From the NCBI RefSeq assembly GCF_020524905.1, contig NZ_JAIVKI010000009.1, positions 1 through 64,000 of the forward strand: a stretch of DNA of 64,000 bases, in the 5' to 3' direction. A program made the translations under genes and the position numbers. This stretch comes from Microbulbifer variabilis. Its GTDB lineage: Bacteria > Pseudomonadota > Gammaproteobacteria > Pseudomonadales > Cellvibrionaceae. The notes beneath the pieces are model-generated. The model saw only the letters and a program-made list of their open reading frames with translations. It was not told the origin of the DNA and did no database searches. Below are positions 54,897 through 64,000 of this stretch, piece by piece (within the stretch, counting starts at the first letter, position 1; each line of letters opens with the position of its first letter).

Positions 54897-57257
54897 TCAA
54901 TCAAGTTCCATAACTACGCGCATCCCCACATCCTTGGTACGACTATTTTCATCGAGACCCTTGCGGTATTCGGCTCCAATTCTATTGGAGGGATCCCGCA
55001 TAGAGCCCCCGCGAACGCTGCGTAACTGACAGTTTTTGAGTTTTACTGGCGAGGAAGTGTTGCGGTTTTTATCGTAGCCGGGTTGGTAGCAGTCCTGTAC
55101 CCACTCAGCTACATTGCCTGCCGTATCGTATAACCCAAAAGGATTGGCTTGGTAGTTCGCTACTGGCCCGGTTTTGGTAGAAAAAAGACTGTTAAATTGG
55201 CTATCGCATCCGCGCCTGCAATTGGCTTTTCCTCTTGCGTCGCTACTTTTCCACCAGAAAGAATGCTCTGTTCCAGAGCGAGCTGCATATTCCCACTCAG
55301 CTTCGGTGGGTAGGCGATATTTTCTCCCTGTCTCCTCTGAAAGCCACTGAACATAGTCTTGGGCATCCTGCCAAGAGATATTGATGGCTGGTCTCTCCCC
55401 ACGGCCCCAGCCCGCATCGCTGGGTTGCTTGGCGCCTGTGGCAAGGACAAAACGATCAAATTCTTCAAAAGTAATTTCGCGAGTTGATATGGCGAAAGCT
55501 TTGGGAATATTTACCTCGTGTGTCGGGCGGCTGTTGCTGTGTTTATCACTGCCCATGGTAAATTCCCCCGAATCTACCACGATCATTTGCGGCCCCCGAC
55601 CACCAGAGGAGAGCTCCGAGCGTATTTTCTTGCCGGCAAAGTAGGCCCTTTGCAGTTTTACCGAAAACTGGAGATCCTGATCTTCAATGCTAATCCAGTG
55701 TCGATAATGGCTATAACCGGGTTTACTGACTTCCACATCGTATTGCCCCGGCTCCAGTCGAATGCCGGGTTGATAGCGTGGAGCAATATTCATTATGCGT
55801 ATGCGCGCATCTTCAGGTTCGGTTGCTACTGTGAATTTAAATGTTGGGATGGCGTTTGTCAGTTTCTCGGAAGTATCAGCAGAGGTTTGAGTTGGTAAAT
55901 TGGCGGTTACCGGTAATTGAGCTGGCTGACGTGATTGAGGTAGTTTGAGTGAATTACCCAAAGAGATTGCCTGAGGGCTGGCCAGCTCTAGTACTTGTTT
56001 TGGCAGTTTTTCTGAAGTTGCGTCTGTTATAGCGGTTTGTTTCTTGTCTACGCTATCGGTCCTGGAAATTGGATTTGTGTGAAGGGCGTTAGCGTCATCT
56101 GCTAATGTGATGTTACTCAGTTGGGTTTCTTTGTTGCTCAGTAGACTAAAAACACTCCAACCTAAAACTAGAGTAATTGCGGTAATAGCACTAAAAGCCC
56201 ACGGACGTTTGTGCTTTGCTGGTTCACTGACCAGTTGCCGTAAGCGCACTAAGGTGTCCTGATCTTTACGTGCAGGCTCTAGTTGCTGGGGATTTCCCTG
56301 TCTAATCTGCCAGGCTTTGAGAAAGCTTTCGCGGAGGCTACTGAGCAGAGTAAGGAATAGCGCCCGCGCCAGGCTAGATACACTGACAGAAGTGTTGTTT
56401 AACTGGCTGATTTGCTGACTCGGTTTGCCAGCTAAGGTAGCAACCAACTGATCGGCCGCATCGGCAACCTCCAAGCCTCGTTGAAATCTTTTTGTCGGAT
56501 CTTTGGCCAGGGCACGGTCAATAATTGACTGGTACAGCGCGTGCCGGGCAGGCAGTTTTGGTATTGGGTCGGTCAAGTGCTTGATGGCGATAGCCACTGC
56601 TTCCTCGGCTTGGTAGGGAACGACGCCGGCCAGCATTTCATAAAAGACGACGCCAAGGCTGTAGAGGTCAGCACGACCATCTATGGCATTACCCCTGGCC
56701 TGTTCGGGACTCATATAATGGGGTGTCCCCACGACCATGCCGCTATTGGTCATTCTCGTGGTATGCGCAACTGCACGAGCTACGCCAAAGTCACTCAACA
56801 CTGCGGAGCCGTCTTCCCGAAAAAGTATATTTTCCGGTTTCAAATCCCTGTGTACATACCCTTTGCTATGGGAGTGATCCAGGGCCATGGCAATTTGTCG
56901 CACTACATTCAGAGCTTCCAGTGGATCCAGTGGTCCTTTGGCGAGCCTTTCCGCAACAGATCCGCCAGACAAATAGTCCATAGCGATATAGTTCAGGCTG
57001 CGGTAGCGTCCAATATCGTGGATGCCGACAATATTGGGGTGTGAGAGTTGTCCGACAATATTGGCTTCTCTCTGGAATCGCTCGCTAAAGATTGGGTCGG
57101 CATTGAGTACTGGCGACATAACCTTGAGTGCGACTTGACGACCCACACTGCGTTGTATGGCCAGGTATACCGTGGACATGCCACCCTGGTTAATTTTGCG
57201 GAGAATACGATAGCCGGGGATTTGCAGCGTGGAGTTGCCACTTTTGACGAGTTCCAT
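54897..57257 (-). CDS. Ser/Thr protein kinase with PEGA and formylglycine-enzyme-like domains (PpkA-type)
   Basis: The ATG at 57257 gives 786 residues; an upstream extension of the frame lies inside the phosphatase gene end and has no ribosome site. Residues 15-275 are a Hanks-type kinase with INQGGMSTVYL, VALKVM, YVHRDLKPENIL, DFGVAR and GTPHYMSPEQARG. A membrane helix lies near residue 355. A PEGA-like repeat (IRLEPGQYDVEVSKPGYSHY) near 500 and a C-terminal FGE-sulfatase domain (FTMGSDKHSNSRPTHEV, YRLPTEAEWEYAARSG, NVAEWVQDCY, VRGGSM) lie outside the membrane. This order is that of PpkA, a regulator of type VI secretion. No T6SS genes are near, but PP2C and FHA genes are. Confidence 0.9.
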   Translation of the reverse strand: MELVKSGNSTLQIPGYRILRKINQGGMSTVYLAIQRSVGRQVALKVMSPVLNADPIFSERFQREANIVGQLSHPNIVGIHDIGRYRSLNYIAMDYLSGGSVAERLAKGPLDPLEALNVVRQIAMALDHSHSKGYVHRDLKPENILFREDGSAVLSDFGVARAVAHTTRMTNSGMVVGTPHYMSPEQARGNAIDGRADLYSLGVVFYEMLAGVVPYQAEEAVAIAIKHLTDPIPKLPARHALYQSIIDRALAKDPTKRFQRGLEVADAADQLVATLAGKPSQQISQLNNTSVSVSSLARALFLTLLSSLRESFLKAWQIRQGNPQQLEPARKDQDTLVRLRQLVSEPAKHKRPWAFSAITAITLVLGWSVFSLLSNKETQLSNITLADDANALHTNPISRTDSVDKKQTAITDATSEKLPKQVLELASPQAISLGNSLKLPQSRQPAQLPVTANLPTQTSADTSEKLTNAIPTFKFTVATEPEDARIRIMNIAPRYQPGIRLEPGQYDVEVSKPGYSHYRHWISIEDQDLQFSVKLQRAYFAGKKIRSELSSGGRGPQMIVVDSGEFTMGSDKHSNSRPTHEVNIPKAFAISTREITFEEFDRFVLATGAKQPSDAGWGRGERPAINISWQDAQDYVQWLSEETGRKYRLPTEAEWEYAARSGTEHSFWWKSSDARGKANCRRGCDSQFNSLFSTKTGPVANYQANPFGLYDTAGNVAEWVQDCYQPGYDKNRNTSSPVKLKNCQLRSVRGGSMRDPSNRIGAEYRKGLDENSRTKDVGMRVVMELD

Positions 57258-57274
57258 GGTGTACTTTCGCCTTG

Positions 57275-58207
57275 TTAAAGCAGTTGGGATAACCCGCCTG
57301 CCAGTGCGGCAACAGTCCCGCAAGCGGCAAGTAAAATCAGAAACAAGCGCCAGAGGCTATTATTGCGGCTTGTGCCGACAGTATCGCTTTGCGAGGTGTT
57401 CTCGGGAATTTGCTTCGAGATGTTTGGGGGAGAGGCGATGGTTGGGGCTTCGATAATTTGAACGGTAATGTTGTCTTTGCCGCCGGCGTCGAGGGCTGCG
57501 TTGACGAGAAGTTCGACTGTTTGGTGATTGCTGATATTTTCTGAAATGATTCGGTTTATTTTTTCGCTGGGTATTTCAGAACTAAGGCCATCGCTGCAAA
57601 GTAGAATTTTCTGTCCGGCGCTCCAACGGTAAGATACTCGATCAACTTCGAGCTTTGGGTTGGTGCTGCCGCCAATACATCGGGTAATCACGTGGCGATT
57701 GGGGTGGCTTGCGGCTTCTTCTGAGTTGATAGCCCCAGAATCCATCAGCATTTGAACATAGGAGTGGTCACTGGTTAGCTGACTGAGTTCCCCATTTTTA
57801 TCGCCAGGTGTCCACAGGTAAGCCCGACTATCTCCAACCCAATAGATATGATAGTAATCACCTTCCTCGGCAAGCACCACCGCGGTGGATCCCATATTGG
57901 CAGTGCTTTGCTCATCGCCAAGGAGTAGGGCGTGGGCTTTTTGTAGTGCCCTTTCATAGTGGCGGTCGGTTGCAGCACACTGCTGAATCTCCTCGACGAC
58001 AGTCTGGCTGGCAATTTCACCGGCGTGGTGGCCTCCCAAACCATCGGCGACAACCCAGATGCCCTTTGCTTCATCGGCCCAATAGGCATCTTCGTTCTGC
58101 TCGCGCCGATAACCGGGATGAGTGGCGCCAGCGCTACGTGTAGCACTTGGGGTGCGTTGAACTACTTCGCTGTGCCGCGATACTTCGCGTACTTTGGCTT
58201 CACTCAC
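57275..58207 (-). CDS. PP2C-type Ser/Thr protein phosphatase with C-terminal membrane anchor
   Basis: The 310-residue protein has the metal-binding motifs of bacterial PP2C: THPGYRREQNEDAYW, VVADGLGGHHAGEIAS, VGDSRAYLW, CSDGLSSE and KDNITVQII. A single membrane helix (LWRLFLILLAACGTVAALAGG) ends the protein. The start is a GTG at 58207. The kinase gene begins 18 bases after its stop, so the pair is co-transcribed and opposed in function, as PppA and PpkA are. Confidence 0.93.
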   Translation of the reverse strand: MSEAKVREVSRHSEVVQRTPSATRSAGATHPGYRREQNEDAYWADEAKGIWVVADGLGGHHAGEIASQTVVEEIQQCAATDRHYERALQKAHALLLGDEQSTANMGSTAVVLAEEGDYYHIYWVGDSRAYLWTPGDKNGELSQLTSDHSYVQMLMDSGAINSEEAASHPNRHVITRCIGGSTNPKLEVDRVSYRWSAGQKILLCSDGLSSEIPSEKINRIISENISNHQTVELLVNAALDAGGKDNITVQIIEAPTIASPPNISKQIPENTSQSDTVGTSRNNSLWRLFLILLAACGTVAALAGGLSQLL

Positions 58208-58534
58208 TGGCGTGCAACTACCTGTTATGGTTTCTCATCGTAACTGACGGTGATAGCCGTTTCGGCAAAAGCCCGTCTTTTCCCTGTCGAGCTGCAAGTG
58301 TACTTTACCCAACGACACCTGTGGCAGCAGAATAGGCCATCCTTGCCTGAGCAGGATATTAGACCTTTGCGCCATTGTAAGCTGCAAACCCAATCACACG
58401 CTAATGATATTGCCCGTGTTAAACTCGGCGCTATCTTCAATCTGCAAATTTTTTCAGGTTATACAGTTAATTGGGACTCCCACCTTATTTAGGATGCCCC
58501 ATATTCAATCTCCTTAGGGTGAGGAGCGCGATCA
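58208..58534. other. Divergent region between phosphatase and FHA genes
   Basis: About 325 bases with the expected divergent promoters for the phosphatase/kinase pair and the FHA gene. No gene is seen inside. GAGGAG before 58535 is the FHA ribosome site. Confidence 0.5.
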
Positions 58535-59416
58535 ATGCTCAAACTTTGTGATGTAAATGACTCGGGCCAAAGTATTTGGCTGGTGGCTCCCGGTGTAACG
58601 GTGGGGCGTGATCAGGGTTGCGATCTGTGTATACCGGATGACTCTATCGCGAAGTTGCATTTGAAGATTGCAATTAAAGGGGATCAACTGACCCTGGGAA
58701 ATGTTTCCGGTGGTTCTCAGGTGCTGGTTAACGGTAAGTCGGTCGCCTCAGCCTGTCATTTAAAACTAAATGATCGGGTAACAATCGGTTCCCGAACGCT
58801 GCAAATTGTCGATCCCAAGGTGACGAAGCTCAGTTCAAGCAAGGCTAAAAATGTTGCCTGGGCACTGCGGGCAAATCACAAGGCTATAGCTGGAAAAGTA
58901 TTTCCTGTTAAAGGTGGGGCAGTGGTAGGGCGCTCTGACGAGTGCGATATCACTTTTTCACTTTCGCATCTCTCGCGCCGTCATGCGCGGATGGAAGTAC
59001 GTGAGGGATTGCTGTTCGTGATTGACCTCGGCTCGGCCAATGGAACTTTCGTCAATGGTCGACGGATTACGGAGAGTCGTGTGCGACGGGGAGATGAGTT
59101 ACGGTTTGATTCGTTGAGTTTTTCCGTTGTTGGTCCTGCCGATGACCTCGATCGCACTGCAGTGCGTCCGGCAATCTCTTCACATTTAATGAAATCCTCA
59201 CGGCTTGTCTCAGGCGAAACCGCTGCTGAAGATGTCACGCAACGCTCCTTCGCGGTCCCTATGGGTGAACAGCGGGAGGAGGCACCAAATATGGCGGAGT
59301 CTTTGGCAGGGGAATCCAAACCCAATTTTTCCATGAAAGCGATGGGGCTAGCTGTTTTATTAATCGCTAGTATTGCCGGTTATTTTTGGTTAAAAACTCT
59401 GGGGGTATTTTCATGA
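58535..59416 (+). CDS. Double FHA-domain protein with C-terminal membrane helix
   Basis: FHA domains bind phosphothreonine peptides. The 293-residue protein has a first, degenerate FHA (VTVGRDQGCDLCIPDDSIAK, residues 20-95) and a second with all key residues (VVGRSDECDITFSLSHLSRR, then LGSANGTFVNG, residues 120-205). A linker follows, and a membrane helix (GLAVLLIASIAGYFWLKTLG) is at the end. It is divergent from the kinase/phosphatase pair and is the likely reader of that kinase. Its stop overlaps the next start (ATGA). Confidence 0.9.
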   Translation: MLKLCDVNDSGQSIWLVAPGVTVGRDQGCDLCIPDDSIAKLHLKIAIKGDQLTLGNVSGGSQVLVNGKSVASACHLKLNDRVTIGSRTLQIVDPKVTKLSSSKAKNVAWALRANHKAIAGKVFPVKGGAVVGRSDECDITFSLSHLSRRHARMEVREGLLFVIDLGSANGTFVNGRRITESRVRRGDELRFDSLSFSVVGPADDLDRTAVRPAISSHLMKSSRLVSGETAAEDVTQRSFAVPMGEQREEAPNMAESLAGESKPNFSMKAMGLAVLLIASIAGYFWLKTLGVFS

Positions 59417-59670
59417 ATGCCCCTCGAGAGTTGCTGCTGTATACCACCCTCGGATGTAGCCTATGCGAAAAAGCCAAGCTGGAAATATGGCCTTTGCTAG
59501 AACAGTTTGGATTGCGCTTGCGGGAGGTGGATATTGCCGAGGATGACGGTTTATTCGAGCGTTTTAGCTTACTGATTCCCGTGGTGGGGTTGGGTGATCC
59601 TGAAGATACTTGTGCCTGGCCTTTCGAGCAATCACAACTGAAAGCCTGGCTGGCAAAACGGATCAGCTAA
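59413..59670 (+). CDS. DUF836 glutaredoxin-like protein
   Basis: The ATG at 59413 overlaps the FHA stop by four bases. The 85-residue product starts LLLYTTLGCSLCEKAKLEIW, with a glutaredoxin-type CxxC, then REVDIAEDDGLFERFSLLIP and the cis-proline region IPVVGLG. These are the marks of the DUF836 thioredoxin-fold family. A thiol redox role in the cytoplasm is likely, but no substrate is known. Coupling to the FHA gene may be fortuitous. Confidence 0.88.
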   Translation: MNAPRELLLYTTLGCSLCEKAKLEIWPLLEQFGLRLREVDIAEDDGLFERFSLLIPVVGLGDPEDTCAWPFEQSQLKAWLAKRIS

Positions 59671-59810
59671 ATAGGCACCCTTGAATTATTAAGAAGCCTC
59701 TCTTCTGCCTGAAGCCCTCACTTGAAAGGGCTTCAGAGTGAATCTGGTATTCCGCTAGAACGAGCCAAATTAAGGCTGCAAAAGGCATCGTTACACTTCA
59801 CTAGAGATCT

Positions 59811-61814
59811 CTAAAGTTTATTGCTTTCCTCATTTGCTCGAAGTAGCTGTAGCTTAGTGCCGCTTCGATAGGCATAAATTACCGTATAGGCGAGTACATT
59901 CTGTACATAATTTCTGGTTTCACTATAGGGAATGGTCTCAATCCAGACATCGTGGGGAAGCCGTTGACGGGTCTCCTTTAGCCACTTGGCAACCCGTGTT
60001 GGTCCTGCGTTATAAGCTGCTGCGGCCAGGAAGCGGTTGTTATCGAAGCGGTTTAACAGGGTGCTCAGATAAAAGCTGCCCAGAGCGATGTTGGTTTTTG
60101 GGCTGAGCAGATCCCAGCTGCGCCGATAGTGGACTCCGGCACGTTTTGCCGTTGCGCGGGCCGTTGAGGGTAGCAATTGCATAAGGCCCAAAGCACCTGA
60201 CCTTGATTTTGCATCGTGGCTAAAGTGGCTTTCCTGGCGAGCGATCGCAAAAATCATATAGGGCTCTAAAGCGGTACTCTGTCGTCCAACCTGCTCACTT
60301 ACGCTTTCTACTATGTTGGCAAAGGCCAGTGGAAAGCGGAGCTCCAGATCATCCAGATAGTCCGCCGCAAGAACCGACTGTATGGATTTGTGATACCAAC
60401 CCCAGGCGCTGGCTACTTTTCCAGCAGCTAAAAGCTCCCCGTGATCCATATCCCGAGTGGCATAACTCCATTCCCTGCGGGCATGGAACAACTCGCCAAT
60501 GGCCTGAAGCTCACGGGCTCTTTGCAAATCGGCACGCTGGGCCATCTGCTGTACTTGTACTGGTGTGATTGGAGCTGGCCGGTCCACGAAACTGTAGTTT
60601 TGCCCTAGGGCATCGGCGGCGAGAAAACCGTAATAGCTGCGTTCGCGTGCGGCTTTCCGATAGAGTAGGGAGGCCGCACCAGATTGAGTTTTGCCGTAGA
60701 TCTCTTCGAGTGAGCGAGCTTTCCAATAGAGCCAGCGGTCACGCTGTTGTAGTTCTGGGGGAAGTCGGTCTATCCAGAAGGCAACTTGTTCCCAGTCGAG
60801 TTCGCGTAAAGATTGTCTTGCCAGCCATTCTATTGAATATCCATCATCAATGGTGTGATTCTTGGTCAGCTGCAATAATCCCTGGATATTGTCTTGCCGA
60901 GCAAATTGTCGCGCCAAGTGGCGAAGCATTTCAACCTGCTCAACATCGCTGAAGAGGAGGCTGGCACTATAGCGCTGCCATGCCTGCTCGGCGACTGTGG
61001 CGTCTTCTCGGGCCAAGCGATGTAGTCCATGTAGGATAATTTCCCTATTTTGCTCGGGCGCCTGAAGAAAGCGAGAGTAGTTGAGAAGGAGTTTGGGGGA
61101 TTTATGCACCTCCCTCAGCACGGTGGCTCTCTGCACATTGGCCGCGTCCATCTTTCTGGCGATATAAGAGGCTAGCTCCAGGTTGCCCTCCTTTAGCGCG
61201 AGCAGGTGGCGGGCCCAGGTTTTCTCCTGGGTGAGGCCGCCATGGCGCATCCAGTGTGCAAAAACCGGGTCGCACTCTTCGGCCTGGGAGTGGCCGACGA
61301 GCCACAGTTCAGTGGTAACTCGATCGGCTTTTTCCTTGCTGCCATGGCGAAACAGAGCATCGGCATAATAACAACGAAGTACCGAGTTACTGTGTTTTTC
61401 AGGTTGATAGTATTTCAGGTAGTTTCTGAATTGGTTCTGCTGTCCCAGCTCTCTAAGCAACCTAATACGCATCCAGTCGCCTATAGCGGTTCCTTGGTTC
61501 TCTTCAAGAAAAAGGTCAATCTCTTTAAGAGGTAATTGGCGCATTTTTCTACTGAGTGCCCAGTAGTCCAGGTAAGGGGTCAGGGGATATTCGGTTAATT
61601 TGGCTCTCAACTGTTTTAGTTGTTTTTTGTCGCCGTGTTTGATGGCGAGTCTGGCTTGTTGCAACAACTGACGCTGGCTGGATGTTTCTAAAGATGACTC
61701 CTCTTGTTGAGTCAATTCCTTTGCGGGTTCCAGTGGTGCTGCCTGGGCGCCGAGGCAGGCCCAGATTAGCAGGGGAGCGAATAACTGGGGGAGTCCCCTT
61801 GTGCTAACTGACAT
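59811..61814 (-). CDS. slt: Soluble lytic murein transglycosylase
   Basis: Slt cleaves the MurNAc-GlcNAc bond of peptidoglycan, forming 1,6-anhydro ends in the periplasm. The 667-residue protein has a signal peptide (LFAPLLIWACLGAQAAP), a long helical superhelix of about 440 residues, and a C-terminal lysozyme-like domain with the catalytic glutamate in IARQESHFSHDAKSRSGALG (about residue 527) and LMQLLPSTA, then AAYNAGPTRVAKWL. Length and order match E. coli Slt70. It is divergent from uup. Confidence 0.95.
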   Translation of the reverse strand: MSVSTRGLPQLFAPLLIWACLGAQAAPLEPAKELTQQEESSLETSSQRQLLQQARLAIKHGDKKQLKQLRAKLTEYPLTPYLDYWALSRKMRQLPLKEIDLFLEENQGTAIGDWMRIRLLRELGQQNQFRNYLKYYQPEKHSNSVLRCYYADALFRHGSKEKADRVTTELWLVGHSQAEECDPVFAHWMRHGGLTQEKTWARHLLALKEGNLELASYIARKMDAANVQRATVLREVHKSPKLLLNYSRFLQAPEQNREIILHGLHRLAREDATVAEQAWQRYSASLLFSDVEQVEMLRHLARQFARQDNIQGLLQLTKNHTIDDGYSIEWLARQSLRELDWEQVAFWIDRLPPELQQRDRWLYWKARSLEEIYGKTQSGAASLLYRKAARERSYYGFLAADALGQNYSFVDRPAPITPVQVQQMAQRADLQRARELQAIGELFHARREWSYATRDMDHGELLAAGKVASAWGWYHKSIQSVLAADYLDDLELRFPLAFANIVESVSEQVGRQSTALEPYMIFAIARQESHFSHDAKSRSGALGLMQLLPSTARATAKRAGVHYRRSWDLLSPKTNIALGSFYLSTLLNRFDNNRFLAAAAYNAGPTRVAKWLKETRQRLPHDVWIETIPYSETRNYVQNVLAYTVIYAYRSGTKLQLLRANEESNKL

Positions 61815-61977
61815 GACAGTAACCCCGATATTGAGTCTGTTCGCGCAAGTTTATGAGACGGCTTGGCAAAAAAGCGTAAAATAGCGAATTTTTCACAGGA
61901 CCCGAAGCGGCAATTTTCGTTTCATTCATCTTTCTAACGAGAATGTTAACCGGGTCTGTTAATTGTAGTGCCTAATT

Positions 61978-63843
61978 ATGTTGCTTCTATTGGATGGGGT
62001 CAGTCTGCGTTACGGGGCCCAGATTCTTGCTGATAATGCCAGTGCAAAAATTGAGCGGGGTGATCGTATTTGTCTTGTGGGGCGCAATGGGGAGGGTAAG
62101 TCCAGCCTATTGCGCCTGATTGCCGGGCAGGTGGACCCTGATGCAGGGGAGATCGTTCGCGCTAGTGGGATGGTTATGGCAACTCTTGAACAGGAGCTGC
62201 CCGCGGACTGCCTCGATTCCGTTTATCGCTATGTGGCCGAGGGGTTAGGGCCTATAGGGAAGGTATTGGCCAGCTATCGGCAAAACCCCACGGCTGAGTT
62301 GCAGACCAAAATTGAAGCGGAGCACGGCTGGGATTTCCTACCCAGAGTCGACAGTGTGCTCGATCGTCTTGGATTGAATCCGGATGAATTGGTGGCCGAT
62401 CTCTCTGGTGGCTGGCAACGCCGCGCAGCCCTTGCCCGGGCATTGGTTACAGAACCCGATTTGCTTATTCTCGATGAGCCAACCAACCATCTGGATATCG
62501 CCGCAGTGGAGTGGCTGGAAGGTTTTCTTGATACTTTTAGAGGCGCATTATTATTCGTCAGTCACGACCGTGCCCTGGCGCAGCGTTTGTCCCGCACAGT
62601 GTGGGATCTGGACCGGGGATACCTGCGTGTTTTTCGCTGCCAATTTGAGCGTTACCAGGAAGAAAAGGAAAAGCTTTTAGAAGAAGAAGCTCGAAATGAG
62701 GCGCTATTCGATAAAAAGCTAGCTCAGGAGGAGACCTGGATTCGTCAGGGAATCAAAGCACGGCGCACCCGCAACGAAGGGCGTGTACGCGCTTTGCAGG
62801 GGCTCAGGCGCCAGCGGGAAGCGCGTCGTACGCAGCAAGGTATTGCCAGGATGTCTCTCGATAGTGGTGAAGTGTCCGGTAAGCTGGTGGCCGAGCTTAG
62901 CAATGTTACCTTTGCCTACCCCAATGAAGCTCCCCTAATTCGCGACCTTTCCTTTACCTTGATGCGCGGTGACAAGGTGGGGTTGATTGGCCCCAATGGT
63001 GTCGGCAAAAGCACCCTGATTCGTGTGCTGCTTGGAGATCTCCAGCCGCAGTCCGGGAATGTCCGTTTGGGCACCAAGCAACAGGTTGCCTACTTTGATC
63101 AGCGTAGAGACCAGCTTAACCCTGAACTCACTGTGTTGGACAATGTTGCCGAGGGACGTGACTCAGTCACCATTGGAGGAAAAAGCCGCCATATTATGTC
63201 CTATTTGTCGGACTTTCTCTTTAGCGGTTTGAAGGCGCGCACCAAGGTCGGTGCCTTGAGCGGCGGTGAACGCAACAGGGCCCTTCTGGCAAAATTGTTC
63301 AGTCAGCCGGCCAATATTCTGGTGCTCGATGAGCCGACAAATGACCTGGATGTGGAAACCCTGGAGCTGCTTGAGCAATTGCTGTTGGAGTTCAGTGGCA
63401 CAGTGTTATTAGTCAGCCATGATCGCGCTTTTCTCGACAATGTTGTGGACTCGTGCCTGGCTTTCGAGGGGGATGGACGCATCCGTGAGTATGTCGGGGG
63501 TTATGCCGACTTTATTCGCCAAGGAGGCAGTTTTGAGCAGGAGTCGAAGGAGGAAAAAGGCCCTGGTGCTAAGGTAAAATCCAAGCCAATCGAATCGGAT
63601 AAACCCCAGGCTAAGAAAAAGAAGCTTAGCTATAAATTGCAGCGTGAACTGGATAGCCTGCCGGCTCTGATCGAGCAGCTTGAGGGGGAAATTGGTGCTA
63701 TTGAGGCCGAGATGGCCGATCCTGCTTTTTATCAGCAGGAGCAAACCCATGTGCAGAATCGATTGAATCTACTGGCTGAGAAGCAAGCCCAATTAGAGAC
63801 CGCTTATGATCGTTGGTCGGAGTTGGAAGGGGGCGATGAATAA
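61978..63843 (+). CDS. uup: ABC-F ATPase Uup
   Basis: Uup is a ribosome- and DNA-associated ABC-F protein with two ATPase cassettes and no membrane part. The 621-residue product has Walker A GRNGEGKSS near residue 39, LSGGWQRR and LDEPTNHLD in the first cassette. An arginine-rich linker follows (KARRTRNEGRVRALQGLRRQ), then Walker A GPNGVGKST near 339, LSGGERNRALL and LDEPTNDLD in the second. The C-terminal coiled coil (from about 545, PQAKKKKLSYKLQRELDSLP) is the DNA-binding end that marks Uup among ABC-F members. It is divergent from slt. Confidence 0.95.
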   Translation: MLLLLDGVSLRYGAQILADNASAKIERGDRICLVGRNGEGKSSLLRLIAGQVDPDAGEIVRASGMVMATLEQELPADCLDSVYRYVAEGLGPIGKVLASYRQNPTAELQTKIEAEHGWDFLPRVDSVLDRLGLNPDELVADLSGGWQRRAALARALVTEPDLLILDEPTNHLDIAAVEWLEGFLDTFRGALLFVSHDRALAQRLSRTVWDLDRGYLRVFRCQFERYQEEKEKLLEEEARNEALFDKKLAQEETWIRQGIKARRTRNEGRVRALQGLRRQREARRTQQGIARMSLDSGEVSGKLVAELSNVTFAYPNEAPLIRDLSFTLMRGDKVGLIGPNGVGKSTLIRVLLGDLQPQSGNVRLGTKQQVAYFDQRRDQLNPELTVLDNVAEGRDSVTIGGKSRHIMSYLSDFLFSGLKARTKVGALSGGERNRALLAKLFSQPANILVLDEPTNDLDVETLELLEQLLLEFSGTVLLVSHDRAFLDNVVDSCLAFEGDGRIREYVGGYADFIRQGGSFEQESKEEKGPGAKVKSKPIESDKPQAKKKKLSYKLQRELDSLPALIEQLEGEIGAIEAEMADPAFYQQEQTHVQNRLNLLAEKQAQLETAYDRWSELEGGDE

Positions 63844-63856
63844 GGCCTGTGTCATC

Positions 63857-63887
63857 AAGAGAAGTGGTGCTTAGCGCCACTTCTCTT
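63857..63887. terminator. Terminator between uup and the converging gene
   Basis: AAGAGAAGTGG and its exact complement CCACTTCTCTT pair across a nine-base loop, 14 bases after the uup stop. It serves the convergent neighbour too. Confidence 0.75.
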
Positions 63888-63905
63888 GTCTTGTTGAAGA
63901 GGAGC

Positions 63906-64000
63906 TTACTCCTCCTCTACATATACTCTTACGGCTAAAACATCGCACTTGGCGCCGTGAAGAACGCCATTAGATGTAGAGCCTAGAAGCAACGCCAGCC
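63906..64000 (-). CDS. Universal stress protein (UspA family), C-terminal end only
   Basis: The last 31 codons on the minus strand read LALLLGSTSNGVLHGAKCDV followed by LAVRV and an acidic end before TAA at 63906-63908. The GSTSNxVLHGAxCDVLAVR pattern is the ATP-binding C-terminus of UspA-family proteins. The rest lies outside the window. Confidence 0.8.
   Translation of the reverse strand, partial: LALLLGSTSNGVLHGAKCDVLAVRVYVEEE

Overview
The window reads as chromosome of a marine-type gammaproteobacterium, most like the Cellvibrionales/Microbulbifer group. This rests on recognised gene content and order: a large NAD-dependent glutamate dehydrogenase, pyrD with rmf and rlmKL beside it, slt next to uup, and a complete MoxR/Bat operon. 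No search was run, so the assignment is inference.

Bases 1-4750 are a decayed prophage head-tail region: portal protein, a ClpP-like prohead protease fused by deletion to a head-tail joining protein, tail terminator copies, tail tube, and a tail chaperone stub. The block 'head-tail joining gene, cargo gene, terminator hairpin, tail terminator gene' occurs twice in tandem with different cargo: an AbiGi-like abortive-infection protein in the first copy and a lipoprotein in the second. Bases 4750-10800 are A+T-rich accessory DNA with a TetR regulator, a dead IS5/IS427 element carrying an 8-bp tandem repeat, an IS481-like remnant, a small exported protein, a glycerophosphodiester phosphodiesterase, degenerate reading frames and a perfect 40-bp palindrome. 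Bases 11059-19700 hold nhaA, a DUF4239 gene broken by two amber codons, cysC, a DUF6351 protein, tRNA-Val and tRNA-Asp, an IS200-like remnant and over 1 kb with no recognisable gene.

Bases 19738-37919 carry a PLP enzyme, NAD kinase and then a polysaccharide locus on one strand: manC, an ABC export pair (wzm/wzt), a methyltransferase with a repeat-built coiled coil, a three-domain glycosyltransferase, gmd and rmd (GDP-D-rhamnose route), three GT4 glycosyltransferases and an OpgB/LtaS-like phosphoglycerol transferase with a possible ILEI-like C-terminal domain. The arrangement fits ABC-transporter-dependent O-antigen synthesis from GDP-mannose and GDP-rhamnose, with chain end capping and length control by the methyltransferase/coiled-coil protein. 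Phosphomannomutase, the initiating transferase and the ligase are not in the window.

Bases 38015-45290 (minus strand) are moxR, DUF58, DUF4381, batA, batB/C and batD. Then come gdhB, pyrD, rmf (opposite strand), rlmKL, a Ser/Thr kinase with PEGA and formylglycine-enzyme-like domains, its PP2C phosphatase, a double-FHA membrane protein, a DUF836 glutaredoxin-like protein, slt, uup and the 3' end of a universal stress protein gene.
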